Shown in pieces: positions 7,684-16,083 of a DNA stretch of 64,000 bases; positions within the stretch are counted from its first letter, which is position 1, and every line of letters starts with the position of its first letter. Below the pieces are notes generated by a model that saw only the letters and a program-made list of their open reading frames with translations, was not told the origin of the DNA and ran no database searches. Position numbers and translations under genes: made by a program. This DNA comes from Aquibaculum sediminis. Its GTDB lineage: Bacteria; Pseudomonadota; Alphaproteobacteria; Kiloniellales; DSM-21159. The stretch spans positions 248,001 through 312,000 of the forward strand of contig NZ_JBFCVK010000004.1 of NCBI RefSeq assembly GCF_040712085.1, read 5' to 3'.

Positions 7684-8028
7684 TCAGAGCGACAGCGTAT
7701 CGCTGATCACCTTGATCAGCATCAGACCGGCACCCCCGGCAATGACGCCCAGAAAGAGGTTCTTGCGCGTGAGCAGGAAGACGAGCAGCGCCAGCGCACT
7801 AGCCAGCAGGCGCTGCCAGAGCGCCGTTTCCTCCAGGAGGCCTGCGGGCAGGAAGACGATCCGTGCAATCAGCGCCGCCAGCGTCGCGTAGGCCACACAG
7901 GCAAGCCAGCGGAACACCGGCTGATCGGTGTCGAGCCGGCCCGAGACGAACACGCCGGCTCCGCGCCAGAAATAGGTTGCCAGGCCACAGGCCAGCACCA
8001 GACCCCAGAGCGACCAGTCGCCACTCAC
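7684..8028 (-). CDS. azlD: AzlD-type branched-chain amino acid exporter small subunit
   Basis: The 114-residue membrane protein has about four hydrophobic segments and the AzlD hallmark A-T-Y-x-W-R-G-x-G-V near the N-terminus. It starts with GTG at 8028, overlapping the TGA of azlC (GTGA), the usual arrangement for this two-component exporter. AzlC/AzlD pairs (BrnFE in corynebacteria) export branched-chain amino acids or methionine. Substrate specificity cannot be read here. Confidence 0.85.
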   Translation of the reverse strand: MSGDWSLWGLVLACGLATYFWRGAGVFVSGRLDTDQPVFRWLACVAYATLAALIARIVFLPAGLLEETALWQRLLASALALLVFLLTRKNLFLGVIAGGAGLMLIKVISDTLSL

Positions 8029-8756
8029 GAGCGGCGCTGCCGGGCTTCAAGCAGGACGAAGGCCAGTGTCCCACCCAGTACCCCGGCGAGGATCAGGCTC
8101 CACTGCGGCACCAGCAGGTGCAGCAAGGGCCCGGCCAGCGCGCCGCACAACAAGGCCGTCACGCCCAGGCGGCTGCGGGTCTCGCCGCTCAAGACCAGGA
8201 AGAAGTACATGGGGTTGAGGAAGACCAGCCCCAGGGTCACCAGTTCGGTGAAGAGGTAGGAGAGTTGATAGCCGACGACGGTCCCGACTGCACAGGCCAG
8301 CCAGAGCAGGACGGTGAATCCGAGGAAGTAGGGAAGACGCTCCACGCGGCGCATCTGCGGACAGCGCCGGATGGCCACGGCCCAGCCGGTCATGGCGACG
8401 AGGTGCCCGGCCAGGTAATAGTGCGGCTGGCGCCAGCGAGGATGACGCAGGCTGGGCAGCAGCGAGGCGGTCATGGGAAAGAAGCGCGCGGCGGTGAGCA
8501 TCACCGCCAGGACCAACGCCGGCGCTGCGGTGCCGAGGTTGTAGAGTTCGATCATGGCGATCTGGCCGGGAAGGGCCCAGATCGCGAAGGTGGAAACAAG
8601 GCTGAGCAGCAGCGAGAAGTCGGCATCGCGGGCCAAGGCGCCGAAACCGACGTAACCTGCACCGAGCACCGCCGCAGGCGTGCCGCCGGCTTCGCGCATC
8701 CCCTGCAGCCAGGCGCGGCGCAGTGCCGAAGCCGTTCCCTCTCCTGAGTCGCTCAT
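8025..8756 (-). CDS. azlC: AzlC family ABC-independent amino acid exporter large subunit
   Basis: The 243-residue polytopic protein (about seven to eight hydrophobic segments) opens with S-A-L-R-R-A-W-L-Q-G-M-R-E and shows the AzlC pattern P-G-Q near residue 67 and a P-x-x-x-A-Y-F-x-G-H-like P-H-Y-Y-L-A-G-H at mid-protein. ATG 8756 is chosen; an upstream start at 8816 would overlap the BcsN-like gene and adds an unconserved tail. It is immediately followed by azlD with a 4-bp overlap. It lies 56 bp downstream of the cellulose operon's last gene on the same strand, so read-through from that operon is possible, although function gives no reason for it. Confidence 0.85.
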   Translation of the reverse strand: MSDSGEGTASALRRAWLQGMREAGGTPAAVLGAGYVGFGALARDADFSLLLSLVSTFAIWALPGQIAMIELYNLGTAAPALVLAVMLTAARFFPMTASLLPSLRHPRWRQPHYYLAGHLVAMTGWAVAIRRCPQMRRVERLPYFLGFTVLLWLACAVGTVVGYQLSYLFTELVTLGLVFLNPMYFFLVLSGETRSRLGVTALLCGALAGPLLHLLVPQWSLILAGVLGGTLAFVLLEARQRRS

Positions 8757-8812
8757 AAGCTTGCTGTGGCACAGTCGGGCCGATTGGTCCAGTCGACCAA
8801 CCAGCCGTACGG

Positions 8813-10324
8813 TCACGCTCCCGGGCGCACCACCATGCAGTCGCCGCCCCGCCCCTTGAGGCTGCTGCAGGCCTGCCGTGCCTGCGGTTCCGCCAGGTCG
8901 GCAAGGCGGGCGCGGTAGAGGGTCTGGCCGTTTATCTGGACCTGCGGCACCGAGACATGTGCACCGGGCAAGGACAGCGCAGATGCAGCGGATGTGGCCG
9001 CGTCGCGGGCCATGGTTTCGCGGCTGTAGGCGCCGACCTGCACCGACCAGCTTCCGCCGCCGGATGTGGGCGCCGAACCGGATGTGGACGACCTTTCGGG
9101 AGCTTTCTGGGTCCGGGCCGCCGGCGCTGCCCCGCTCGCGCCGGACCCCGGCAAGGGAAAAGCCCCGGCATCCGTCTGGGACACCGAGGCCGTGGCTTGT
9201 GGGCGAGGTTGAGGCTCAGGCGCCCGGCTGCTGCTTTGTTGCGGCAGCGGGAAGGCGCCGCTCCGGGTCGCTGGCGCCCTGTCCTGGGGCAGGCTCTGCT
9301 CCTGGGCCCACGGGTAGAGCTGCCGTGGCTCCGCGGCCCGTGTCGGAACAACGCTCCTGCTTGGCGCGGATGGCGACGAGGCCGCGGCCGGTGACGGTGG
9401 TTCGCGCGGCGCCGCCGAACGGGGCAAGGGCATCACACCCTGACGCGGGGCGGACTGCTGGATACTGGGTTCAGGTGCCGAGCTAACCGGGGATGTGCTG
9501 ACCCTGGGTGCCGACTGCGCCGGCGCCCGCCAGGCGGGTGTCGCGGCCGGCGCTGCGACACGAGGTGCCGTCCGGGGCGCAACCTGCGGCGCCTCGACAC
9601 TGGGGGCCGGGACCGGGGCATAGGATGTACCCAGGTCGTTGTAGAAGGAGGACATTCCCGAATTGGGCACCGATCCGCCCCACAAGGGCAGAACGCCGGT
9701 GTCCATGCGCACGGCACCGTTCTCGAAGCCATAGAGCAGCGCCTCCGGGGGAACGTCGGAGCCGCCACAGCGCCGATACTCCATTTCCAGCGCTCTCATA
9801 TAGGTCGGCAGGGTCCGGGTTGGATGCTCGAGTGTCTGCCAGGCGAAGACGCAGCTCTGGTCGCCATGGCGCGCAGTGGCATAGACATAACTGCCGTAGC
9901 GGTTGTTGCGCGGTGCTGCCTGGATCTCCGCCCGAATACCAGGAAACTCTTCCTGCAGCCGACGCTGGATCCGCGCCTGGGAATAGCGTGTTCGCGAGAG
10001 GCTGTGCCGCTTCATGGTGAACCAGTCCGCCGCATCTGTGGCCTTGGTGAAGAAGCGCAACGACAGGTAGTTGTCACCGGGCAGGTAGCTGTCGCTGGCC
10101 AGGCCCAGGCGCTGCTCCATCCCGTTGTCCCAGAGGCGCTGCGACACGCCGATCAGGGATCCTGCTTCCTCCGGCGGCAAGAGGAAGAGCGACTCCGTAA
10201 TCTCTTCGCCGCTCCACTGATAGGGCGACAGGCGCTGCTCCAGCGTTTGCGGCGGCCCGGACTGGCAGGCTGCAAGCAGCAGCGCCAACAGAGCCAAGGC
10301 TAGGAGGGAAAAAGAACGGATCAT
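8813..10324 (-). CDS. bcsN: BcsN-like cellulose biosynthesis lipoprotein with C-terminal SPOR domain
   Basis: The 503-residue product has a lipoprotein signal (L-L-A-A-C, acylated cysteine C20) and an N-terminal domain of about 200 residues resembling the BcsN family of alphaproteobacterial cellulose operons (L-P-P-E-E-A, Q-R-x-x-D-N-G-M-E-Q, P-G-x-N-Y-L-S-L-R-F-F). A proline/alanine/serine-rich linker of about 200 residues follows, then an 80-residue SPOR domain (S-W-S-V-Q-V-G-A-Y) at the C-terminus. SPOR domains bind denuded septal peptidoglycan. It is the last gene of the bcs operon and overlaps the TPR gene by 4 bp. A peptidoglycan-binding tail on a cellulose accessory lipoprotein suggests it anchors the export machinery to the wall. 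The BcsN assignment rests on pattern similarity. Confidence 0.65.
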   Translation of the reverse strand: MIRSFSLLALALLALLLAACQSGPPQTLEQRLSPYQWSGEEITESLFLLPPEEAGSLIGVSQRLWDNGMEQRLGLASDSYLPGDNYLSLRFFTKATDAADWFTMKRHSLSRTRYSQARIQRRLQEEFPGIRAEIQAAPRNNRYGSYVYATARHGDQSCVFAWQTLEHPTRTLPTYMRALEMEYRRCGGSDVPPEALLYGFENGAVRMDTGVLPLWGGSVPNSGMSSFYNDLGTSYAPVPAPSVEAPQVAPRTAPRVAAPAATPAWRAPAQSAPRVSTSPVSSAPEPSIQQSAPRQGVMPLPRSAAPREPPSPAAASSPSAPSRSVVPTRAAEPRQLYPWAQEQSLPQDRAPATRSGAFPLPQQSSSRAPEPQPRPQATASVSQTDAGAFPLPGSGASGAAPAARTQKAPERSSTSGSAPTSGGGSWSVQVGAYSRETMARDAATSAASALSLPGAHVSVPQVQINGQTLYRARLADLAEPQARQACSSLKGRGGDCMVVRPGA

Positions 10325-12339
10325 TTCAGCTCACGTTCCTTGAGGAGCCGCAAGCCCAACTGCGTATCACGGGTGCTCATCTGCTGGTCCAGGCGCTTGA
10401 AGGTTGTGCGCGCCCTCTCGAACTGATTGGAATTCAGATAGGCCCAGCCCTGCAACTCCGCGAGATAGCGCGGCAGCGGCGCAACACGCTGATGCGCCTC
10501 CATCAGTCGCAAGGACTGCTGATAGTCGCCATTGTCGAAGGCCGCGGATGCCATGTTGGCCATGGCCTGGGAGAAGACCTCCTGCTTCTGCTCTGCGGTC
10601 ATAGGCAAGGCGTGCATCTGCTGCATGGCCTCGTCCACCTGGCCACGCTGAAGCAGAGTGAGGAGATAGCCGTAGCTAGCCTGGGCATAGGCCTCCTCGT
10701 TGCGCGCCTCGGCCATCACCTGTTGGAAGGTGGCCATGGCTTCGGCGGTTCGATCCGCTTCCAGGAGACACCAGGCCCGGATGCCACGATCGCCGGCAGA
10801 GAGCGACTGCCCGCTGGTCTGCTGCAGGCAGCTTGCGATCTGGCCGCGCTGCAGGGCGGTGGCTGCGGGACTTGGCGCGCCCCCACCACCATCGCCCAGC
10901 ATCTCGGCAATGCGCGAGGATCGGCCAGCCCACTCCGCCGCCAGCGCCTCGAACCCGGCCTGGTCGCCCAGTTGCTGCAGGCTCACCGCGAGACCGACGG
11001 CCGCATCCTCGCTTTCGCGCCAGTTGAGGGACTGCCGGAACCAGGCCTCCGCCGCATGGGGTTCCTCCAGTTCCATGGCAGCCCACCCCAGGGCCAGGGC
11101 CGTCGAGGCGTCGCGATTGCGCTCCGCATACTCGGCAAGCTTCGTGGCCACCTCCAGGTTGACCGGCTTGCCGTCTCCTCCGAGCCTTCCGGTCAGCAGG
11201 CCGATGTAGTTGCGGTAGATCGCCGGCGAGGAACTGGCATGGCGGGAGGCCAGCGCCTCGGCATCGCCGGTCCGCCCCAGGCGCATCAGGGCCAGCACCC
11301 GCCCTTCCACGGCATCGGTGCCGGCGCCCCAATCCTGGGCGGCCTGGAACCAGGTGTTCGCATCTGCCCACGAACGGCGTTCGGCATAGTACCAGCCGAG
11401 AGTCAGGGCGAGCTCCGCATCCTCCCCCTCGCGCGCTTCCCGGTGCAGACTCTGCAGCAGCTCCGGCGCCAGTTCCTCGCCGCCGGACAGCCGCTCGGCA
11501 AGACGGCCGCGGCGCAAATCCTCGCGCACACGCTCGGCTTCCTCGGTCTGGCCGAGACGGCTCTCCACCAGGGCGTCGAGCGCGACCAGACGCTCATCGT
11601 CCAGCAGTTTGTTGGCCTTCTGCAAGGTGGCCAGCAGCACGCTCTCGTCGTTGCAGGTGGAAAGGATGCCGCGATAGACCTCCGCACTCTGATTCGGGCG
11701 CTCAAGACGCACGAAGGCCTCAGCCACCGTCCAGGCGTTGTCGACGCGCTCGCAGCTGATCAATGCCGGCTCTTCGCGCGACAGTTCGATCACCCGGCCC
11801 CACTGCTCCGCCTGGGCGGCCGCACGCAGACGCTCCTGCGCTTCAGCCAGATCGAGCTGATCGAGCAGTTCTTCCGAGGGGGAATAGCCCGGGGAGGTCT
11901 GCTGCAACTCCGCGATACTCTCGCGCACCTCGGCGTAGCGGCCCTCGGCAAAAAGGTCCCACAGGGGAGACTCGTCGAAGCCGCCACCGGCATCGGGGTC
12001 GAAGAGGTCGTCAGGCGGCTGCCAGGTGGGATCGATTGAGCGCAGGCGGCGAATCTCCGCTTCCAGGCGCTCGAGATCGCGCATCCGCGCATAGTAACGC
12101 AGCGCCGTTTCGTCCAGCGCGTCGTCCTCTTCCGCCTGTGCCGCGTCACCCTCGCCCGAGCCGTCCGGTGGCTCGGCATCCTCTTCCGGCTCCGCTTCCT
12201 CCTGGACTTGCGGCGCCACTGTTTCCTCAGCCGGTCCCGGCTCTTCGCTCTGGGCAAGCAGCTGGCTCGGCTGCCCCAACATGAGAGGCAGCGCCAGAAC
12301 GCCCATCGCGATCAACCATCGGCACCAGCGTCTCAGCAT
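10321..12339 (-). CDS. Secreted TPR protein of the cellulose operon (BcsC-like scaffold without barrel)
   Basis: The 672-residue product has an N-terminal signal (W-L-I-A-M-G-V-L-A-L-P-L-M-L, then A-Q-S) and an acidic E/P/A/D-rich stretch up to about residue 75. The rest is almost all alpha-helical TPR-like repeats (for example A-L-A-L-G-W-A-A-M-E-L-E-E-P-H-A-A-E-A-W-F). BcsC proteins carry such periplasmic TPRs followed by a 16-strand outer-membrane barrel. Here the protein ends with a helical segment (Q-L-G-L-R-L-L-K-E-R-E-L-K) and no barrel. It overlaps bcsZ by 7 bp and the BcsN-like gene by 4 bp. It is probably the periplasmic conduit or scaffold for the glucan. The outer-membrane pore must come from another gene or be missing. 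Confidence 0.7.
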   Translation of the reverse strand: MLRRWCRWLIAMGVLALPLMLGQPSQLLAQSEEPGPAEETVAPQVQEEAEPEEDAEPPDGSGEGDAAQAEEDDALDETALRYYARMRDLERLEAEIRRLRSIDPTWQPPDDLFDPDAGGGFDESPLWDLFAEGRYAEVRESIAELQQTSPGYSPSEELLDQLDLAEAQERLRAAAQAEQWGRVIELSREEPALISCERVDNAWTVAEAFVRLERPNQSAEVYRGILSTCNDESVLLATLQKANKLLDDERLVALDALVESRLGQTEEAERVREDLRRGRLAERLSGGEELAPELLQSLHREAREGEDAELALTLGWYYAERRSWADANTWFQAAQDWGAGTDAVEGRVLALMRLGRTGDAEALASRHASSSPAIYRNYIGLLTGRLGGDGKPVNLEVATKLAEYAERNRDASTALALGWAAMELEEPHAAEAWFRQSLNWRESEDAAVGLAVSLQQLGDQAGFEALAAEWAGRSSRIAEMLGDGGGGAPSPAATALQRGQIASCLQQTSGQSLSAGDRGIRAWCLLEADRTAEAMATFQQVMAEARNEEAYAQASYGYLLTLLQRGQVDEAMQQMHALPMTAEQKQEVFSQAMANMASAAFDNGDYQQSLRLMEAHQRVAPLPRYLAELQGWAYLNSNQFERARTTFKRLDQQMSTRDTQLGLRLLKERELK

Positions 12340-13364
12340 CCCGGGAACCCGCGGTCTCTGTACAGATTCGACAACAACAGGAGAGTCGCGGGGTAGTAAA
12401 AGCTTTCAGGTGAAAGACTCCGCTGCCCCACTCCCTGCTCTTGCCTTGCGCAGGCAAGCAACTGCCGCAATGCATCGTAGGCGGGATCGTCGTTGAATTC
12501 TACCTCAGACTCGCCAACCAAGGGCTGGACCACCGGGAAGGGGGCACCCGTGTCGCCCCAGGAAACCGCGTAAGCTTCCAGGACTTCGGCTTCATTCACG
12601 CCCGCCGCTAGCAGATAGAGTGGAACACGCAATGCGTTGTAGCCGGATTCCCAAGGCAATTCGTCGGGGGGAGAAAAGCTGCCGTCGGCCTCCACGGTGA
12701 CCCAGTCCGGTATCAAGGGATAGGTGGCGATGAGGTCGCGCAGCAGCTGGCGGCCGCTGTCGATCAAAGTCTGCCAGACCGGATCAGGGTCGAGTTCCTG
12801 CATCTCCTCCAGGCTGGCGAAGAGCCAATAGGAGGGATTCACAACCAGGCCGTCTTCCTGCGCGAATCCTTCGCGCCCGGGTATCAGGAGCGTGTAGGGG
12901 CCCACCTCGCGCACCAGTTCGCTGCGGATCGCCAGCGCGAGTTGCTCCGCCTCCTCGCGATAGTCCTGCCGCTGCCAGCGCCGCGCCGCCAGCGAGAGGG
13001 CATGCGCGATCAGCAGGTCGCCATCGGAGGCATTGTTCACATCGGTAATCGGCGGCTCCGACTCAGGGTCATAGCGCCAGGCCACCAGTCCGTCATCGCG
13101 GATCAGGAGGTTGTTGCGCGTCCAGGTCCAGACCCGGGCAAAGACTCCAGGGCTGTCCAGCTCCGCCGCGAGCAGGAGGGTGTAGCCCTGGCTTTCGGAG
13201 TGGGAGATGCCGCCATTGCCGTCATCGACCACGCGCCCGTCCGCCGCCACATGACGCTCCTGGAACACCTCCCAGGAGCGTTGCAGCGAGTCGGTCGCAT
13301 GGCTCGTAGCGGACAGACCCACCACCAGCACCACGGCACCCAGGAAAGCCTTAACCCAGATCAC
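12333..13364 (-). CDS. bcsZ: Endo-1,4-beta-glucanase BcsZ (GH8)
   Basis: The 343-residue glycoside hydrolase family 8 enzyme has a signal peptide (residues 1-23, ending A-T-S-H-A). The catalytic acid E57 sits in S-H-S-E-S-Q-G-Y-T and the catalytic aspartate D114 in N-N-A-S-D-G-D-L-L-I-A, with the expected spacing. The W-x-W-T-R-N-N-L and V-N-P-S-Y-W motifs line the substrate groove. BcsZ trims periplasmic cellulose and is needed for normal export in many bacteria. It starts inside the last codons of bcsB (14-bp overlap) and is followed by the TPR gene (7-bp overlap). Confidence 0.93.
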   Translation of the reverse strand: MIWVKAFLGAVVLVVGLSATSHATDSLQRSWEVFQERHVAADGRVVDDGNGGISHSESQGYTLLLAAELDSPGVFARVWTWTRNNLLIRDDGLVAWRYDPESEPPITDVNNASDGDLLIAHALSLAARRWQRQDYREEAEQLALAIRSELVREVGPYTLLIPGREGFAQEDGLVVNPSYWLFASLEEMQELDPDPVWQTLIDSGRQLLRDLIATYPLIPDWVTVEADGSFSPPDELPWESGYNALRVPLYLLAAGVNEAEVLEAYAVSWGDTGAPFPVVQPLVGESEVEFNDDPAYDALRQLLACARQEQGVGQRSLSPESFYYPATLLLLSNLYRDRGFPGC

Positions 13365-16083
13365 GACGGCGGCGATCCATCCGCAGCAGCATGTAGGTCA
13401 CCGCGCTGAGCAGGAATACAATCATGCCCGTGCTCACCAGCAGGGCCAGCACGTTGCGCGACAGCCAGTTGCTGAGAATGAGGCGCAGATTGCCAAGCGA
13501 CGTGGTCGGCGGCATCACCGTATAAGGCTGTCCCACTGCGCCCGTGCCTAGCGTTTGCGGCTGCGGTCCCCATACCGCCAAGTCTCCCTTCAAGCTCACC
13601 CAGTAGTCAGGCTGCACCAGTCGCTTGACGCCAGCAAGCAGAAGCCGGCTGTCGAGCGCGGTGATCAGTGTCACCGTCCGGCCGGGAGTGCTGTGGGCTT
13701 CGTACTGCATCATGACCGCGGTCACATCGCCGCTGCTTCCACTCAGGAACCGCTGGGCGGCCTGCTCGGCCTGCATGCCCTGGGCCAGTGCGGGAAGCAG
13801 GCTGACCAGGCGATGATACCAGCTCCGCTCCGACCCCTCCTGCTCGTGCGAGCCACGACGCCAGCTCTCGCGCGGCACGCTTTCCTCCGCTTCGTGGTCT
13901 TCTTCAAAACTCTGGGCGACAAAACGTTCCTGCGGCACGCCGCTGCGCATCGCCTCGATCCGCTGCAGAAGCGACTCGGTGGCGGTGGTGGCTGCGATCT
14001 CACGTTCGTCCGAAACCATTGGATCGATCGGACGATGGTAGCTCCAGGCTGTCACGATGTCCTGCTGGCGCAGGGGCGCATTGGCGAAAACCGTTGGCCG
14101 CAGGTTATTGGTCGGCCCCACGGCCAGGAGGTTGCGCGAGGACATGTCCGGGTAGCTGAAGGTGGGCCGCAAGCGCAGCCGGTCGTCCGCCTGTCGAGCC
14201 ACGGCCGCCGCAACCACCAAGGCCGAGTTGATCGTCTGCAGGTCGCGCACCGCGATGTAGAGATCGCTCAGCACCGGCTGCCCATTGTTCACGTATGGAA
14301 AGCCCCGCTTCACGAAGAGGTCCAGGTCCGGCAGATGGCCGAGCCGGGCATAGCTGGGGAAGGTCAGCTCCGTATCCGGATGCAAGACAAAGCGCGGCGG
14401 TTGATCGATGTTGATGGTGCCGGGCGGACAGAAGCCCAGGTTGTCGGCATTGAGCGCCGGAAGGCTCACCTCGAACTCGATCTCGTTCACACCCGGCTTG
14501 AAGTTACGCAGCGGCAGATTGATGAGCCTGTCGTCCATCACCTCGCCCTGGGGATCGTTCAGGCCGATAAGGGCAGAGCCGGTTCCGTTCACGAAGATGT
14601 TGAGCGCGCTGTTCCGGTGCAGCCCCGGTGCGTAGGACGCGTTGAGTTTCAAGGTGACCGCGTCGTCATTGGCCGCGAAGAAGTCATCCGGGAGCAGAAG
14701 TTCCGCTTTGATCGAGCGGCGCAGTCCGCCCACCTCGGTCTCCGGGGTCCCGAGTTGGCCCAGAGTCACGGCCTCGCCACCCTGGATGGGTTCTCGCGGT
14801 GGCCCGGGGCGTTCCAGGGCCGGTGAGAGATCGGAGATCACGGCGTTCGAGCGCGCCGGCAACTCGAGTTCCTGCGAAACCCAGGCGGCAATCGCATCAC
14901 TCACCTCTTCCCGATTCTGTCCGGAAAAGATGAGCACCGCGCTGCCGTCGCCGCGTCCCAGATTGTGCACGCCCACATAAGGCCCCGAGACAAAACTCAT
15001 GATCTCGTGCGGGACCATTCCGCTCAATTCGTTGGCGGTGCCGAAAAGCGCCAGCATGCCACCCGGCAACGCATCGCGATCAAAGACCGGCAGCGCCGTC
15101 GCCGGGAGACCAGCACGCTCCAGACTCTCAAGCGACACAAGCTGAAAGTCCGGCAGGTCTCCCGGCACGCGCCGGGCTGCCCCCTGGACCAACTCGAGGG
15201 CGTCAGCAACCCATTCCTCGTCCGGGCTGTTGGAGGGTGCCAGCAGAGTGAGGCGGCGCGGCCCGTTGATACCCGAGGCCAGCGCGTAGTCGAAGCTCGC
15301 CAGGGAGGGGGGAGCCAGAGGCTGCGCCAGGCGCACCTCGATCCCGCTGGCCAGAGCGTCCACCGCGCTCCAGAGCTCGTAGATACCATTGATCGAACAG
15401 AGCACGCGGTGGTTCTGGCGCGCCCGAATGACGACCTCGTTGGGTCCGGGCCGGAACAGCCCCTCAGGCAGATCTGCCCGTATGTCCTGCGCTCCGGAAA
15501 CGGCACGCGGCGCGAAACTGGCGACCAGGCGACCGTTGACGGCAACATCGAGGCGCGAGGCGGCGGGCAGAACCTCAATCGAGTTCAGATAGCGAATGAA
15601 AATGCGAGAGTCGGCGACCACTGCTTCCGCCGGCAGGGTGACCGTGAAGCGACGCTCGGCCTCCTGCTGCTCCAGCAACACCTCGCGATTGTCGTCGGGC
15701 AGGTTGCCCTCAAGTGGCAGGAAGCGCCAGGCGGCCCCGCGTTCCGCCTCCATGCGAGGATCGCCCCGCAGGACATAGGGGTCGCGCACGCTCGGTGCTT
15801 CACGCTCCGCGTTTGTCTGCACCTCCGGCTCCTGGTCGGCACCGCCCTGCCGCTGCTGTTGCGGCAAGACGCGAAGGTCCGCACCGGGGTCGCCGAGCGC
15901 ACCAGAGGAGCCAGTTTGCCCGTCATCCATCTCGTTCGCATCGAGTGGCGGCAAGGGAATGAGGGTCTGCGCCTGCGCGTTCAACCCGGCGGCAGAAAAC
16001 GCCAATGCGCAGAGACCTGCCAGCGCAACACCCAGAAAGGCCGAACGAAGCCGGATCATGCCCCGTTCCCCAAATCCGATCAT
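13351..16083 (-). CDS. bcsB: Cellulose synthase subunit BcsB
   Basis: The 910-residue periplasmic, membrane-anchored partner of BcsA has a signal peptide near residues 9-38 and a Q/G/D/E-rich linker. Two cellulose-binding and flavodoxin-like modules follow (for example S-R-I-F-I-R-Y-L-N-S, V-N-G-T-G-S-A-L-I-G-L-N and C-P-P-G-T-I). It ends with a single C-terminal transmembrane helix and a basic tail (R-M-D-R-R-R-R). ATG 16083 gives the ATGA overlap with bcsA; ATG 16059 (M-I-R-L-R-S) would give a cleaner signal peptide and is a real alternative. A longer frame to 16752 only reads antisense-frame sequence within bcsA. BcsB guides the nascent glucan across the periplasm. Confidence 0.9.
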   Translation of the reverse strand: MIGFGERGMIRLRSAFLGVALAGLCALAFSAAGLNAQAQTLIPLPPLDANEMDDGQTGSSGALGDPGADLRVLPQQQRQGGADQEPEVQTNAEREAPSVRDPYVLRGDPRMEAERGAAWRFLPLEGNLPDDNREVLLEQQEAERRFTVTLPAEAVVADSRIFIRYLNSIEVLPAASRLDVAVNGRLVASFAPRAVSGAQDIRADLPEGLFRPGPNEVVIRARQNHRVLCSINGIYELWSAVDALASGIEVRLAQPLAPPSLASFDYALASGINGPRRLTLLAPSNSPDEEWVADALELVQGAARRVPGDLPDFQLVSLESLERAGLPATALPVFDRDALPGGMLALFGTANELSGMVPHEIMSFVSGPYVGVHNLGRGDGSAVLIFSGQNREEVSDAIAAWVSQELELPARSNAVISDLSPALERPGPPREPIQGGEAVTLGQLGTPETEVGGLRRSIKAELLLPDDFFAANDDAVTLKLNASYAPGLHRNSALNIFVNGTGSALIGLNDPQGEVMDDRLINLPLRNFKPGVNEIEFEVSLPALNADNLGFCPPGTINIDQPPRFVLHPDTELTFPSYARLGHLPDLDLFVKRGFPYVNNGQPVLSDLYIAVRDLQTINSALVVAAAVARQADDRLRLRPTFSYPDMSSRNLLAVGPTNNLRPTVFANAPLRQQDIVTAWSYHRPIDPMVSDEREIAATTATESLLQRIEAMRSGVPQERFVAQSFEEDHEAEESVPRESWRRGSHEQEGSERSWYHRLVSLLPALAQGMQAEQAAQRFLSGSSGDVTAVMMQYEAHSTPGRTVTLITALDSRLLLAGVKRLVQPDYWVSLKGDLAVWGPQPQTLGTGAVGQPYTVMPPTTSLGNLRLILSNWLSRNVLALLVSTGMIVFLLSAVTYMLLRMDRRRRDLG

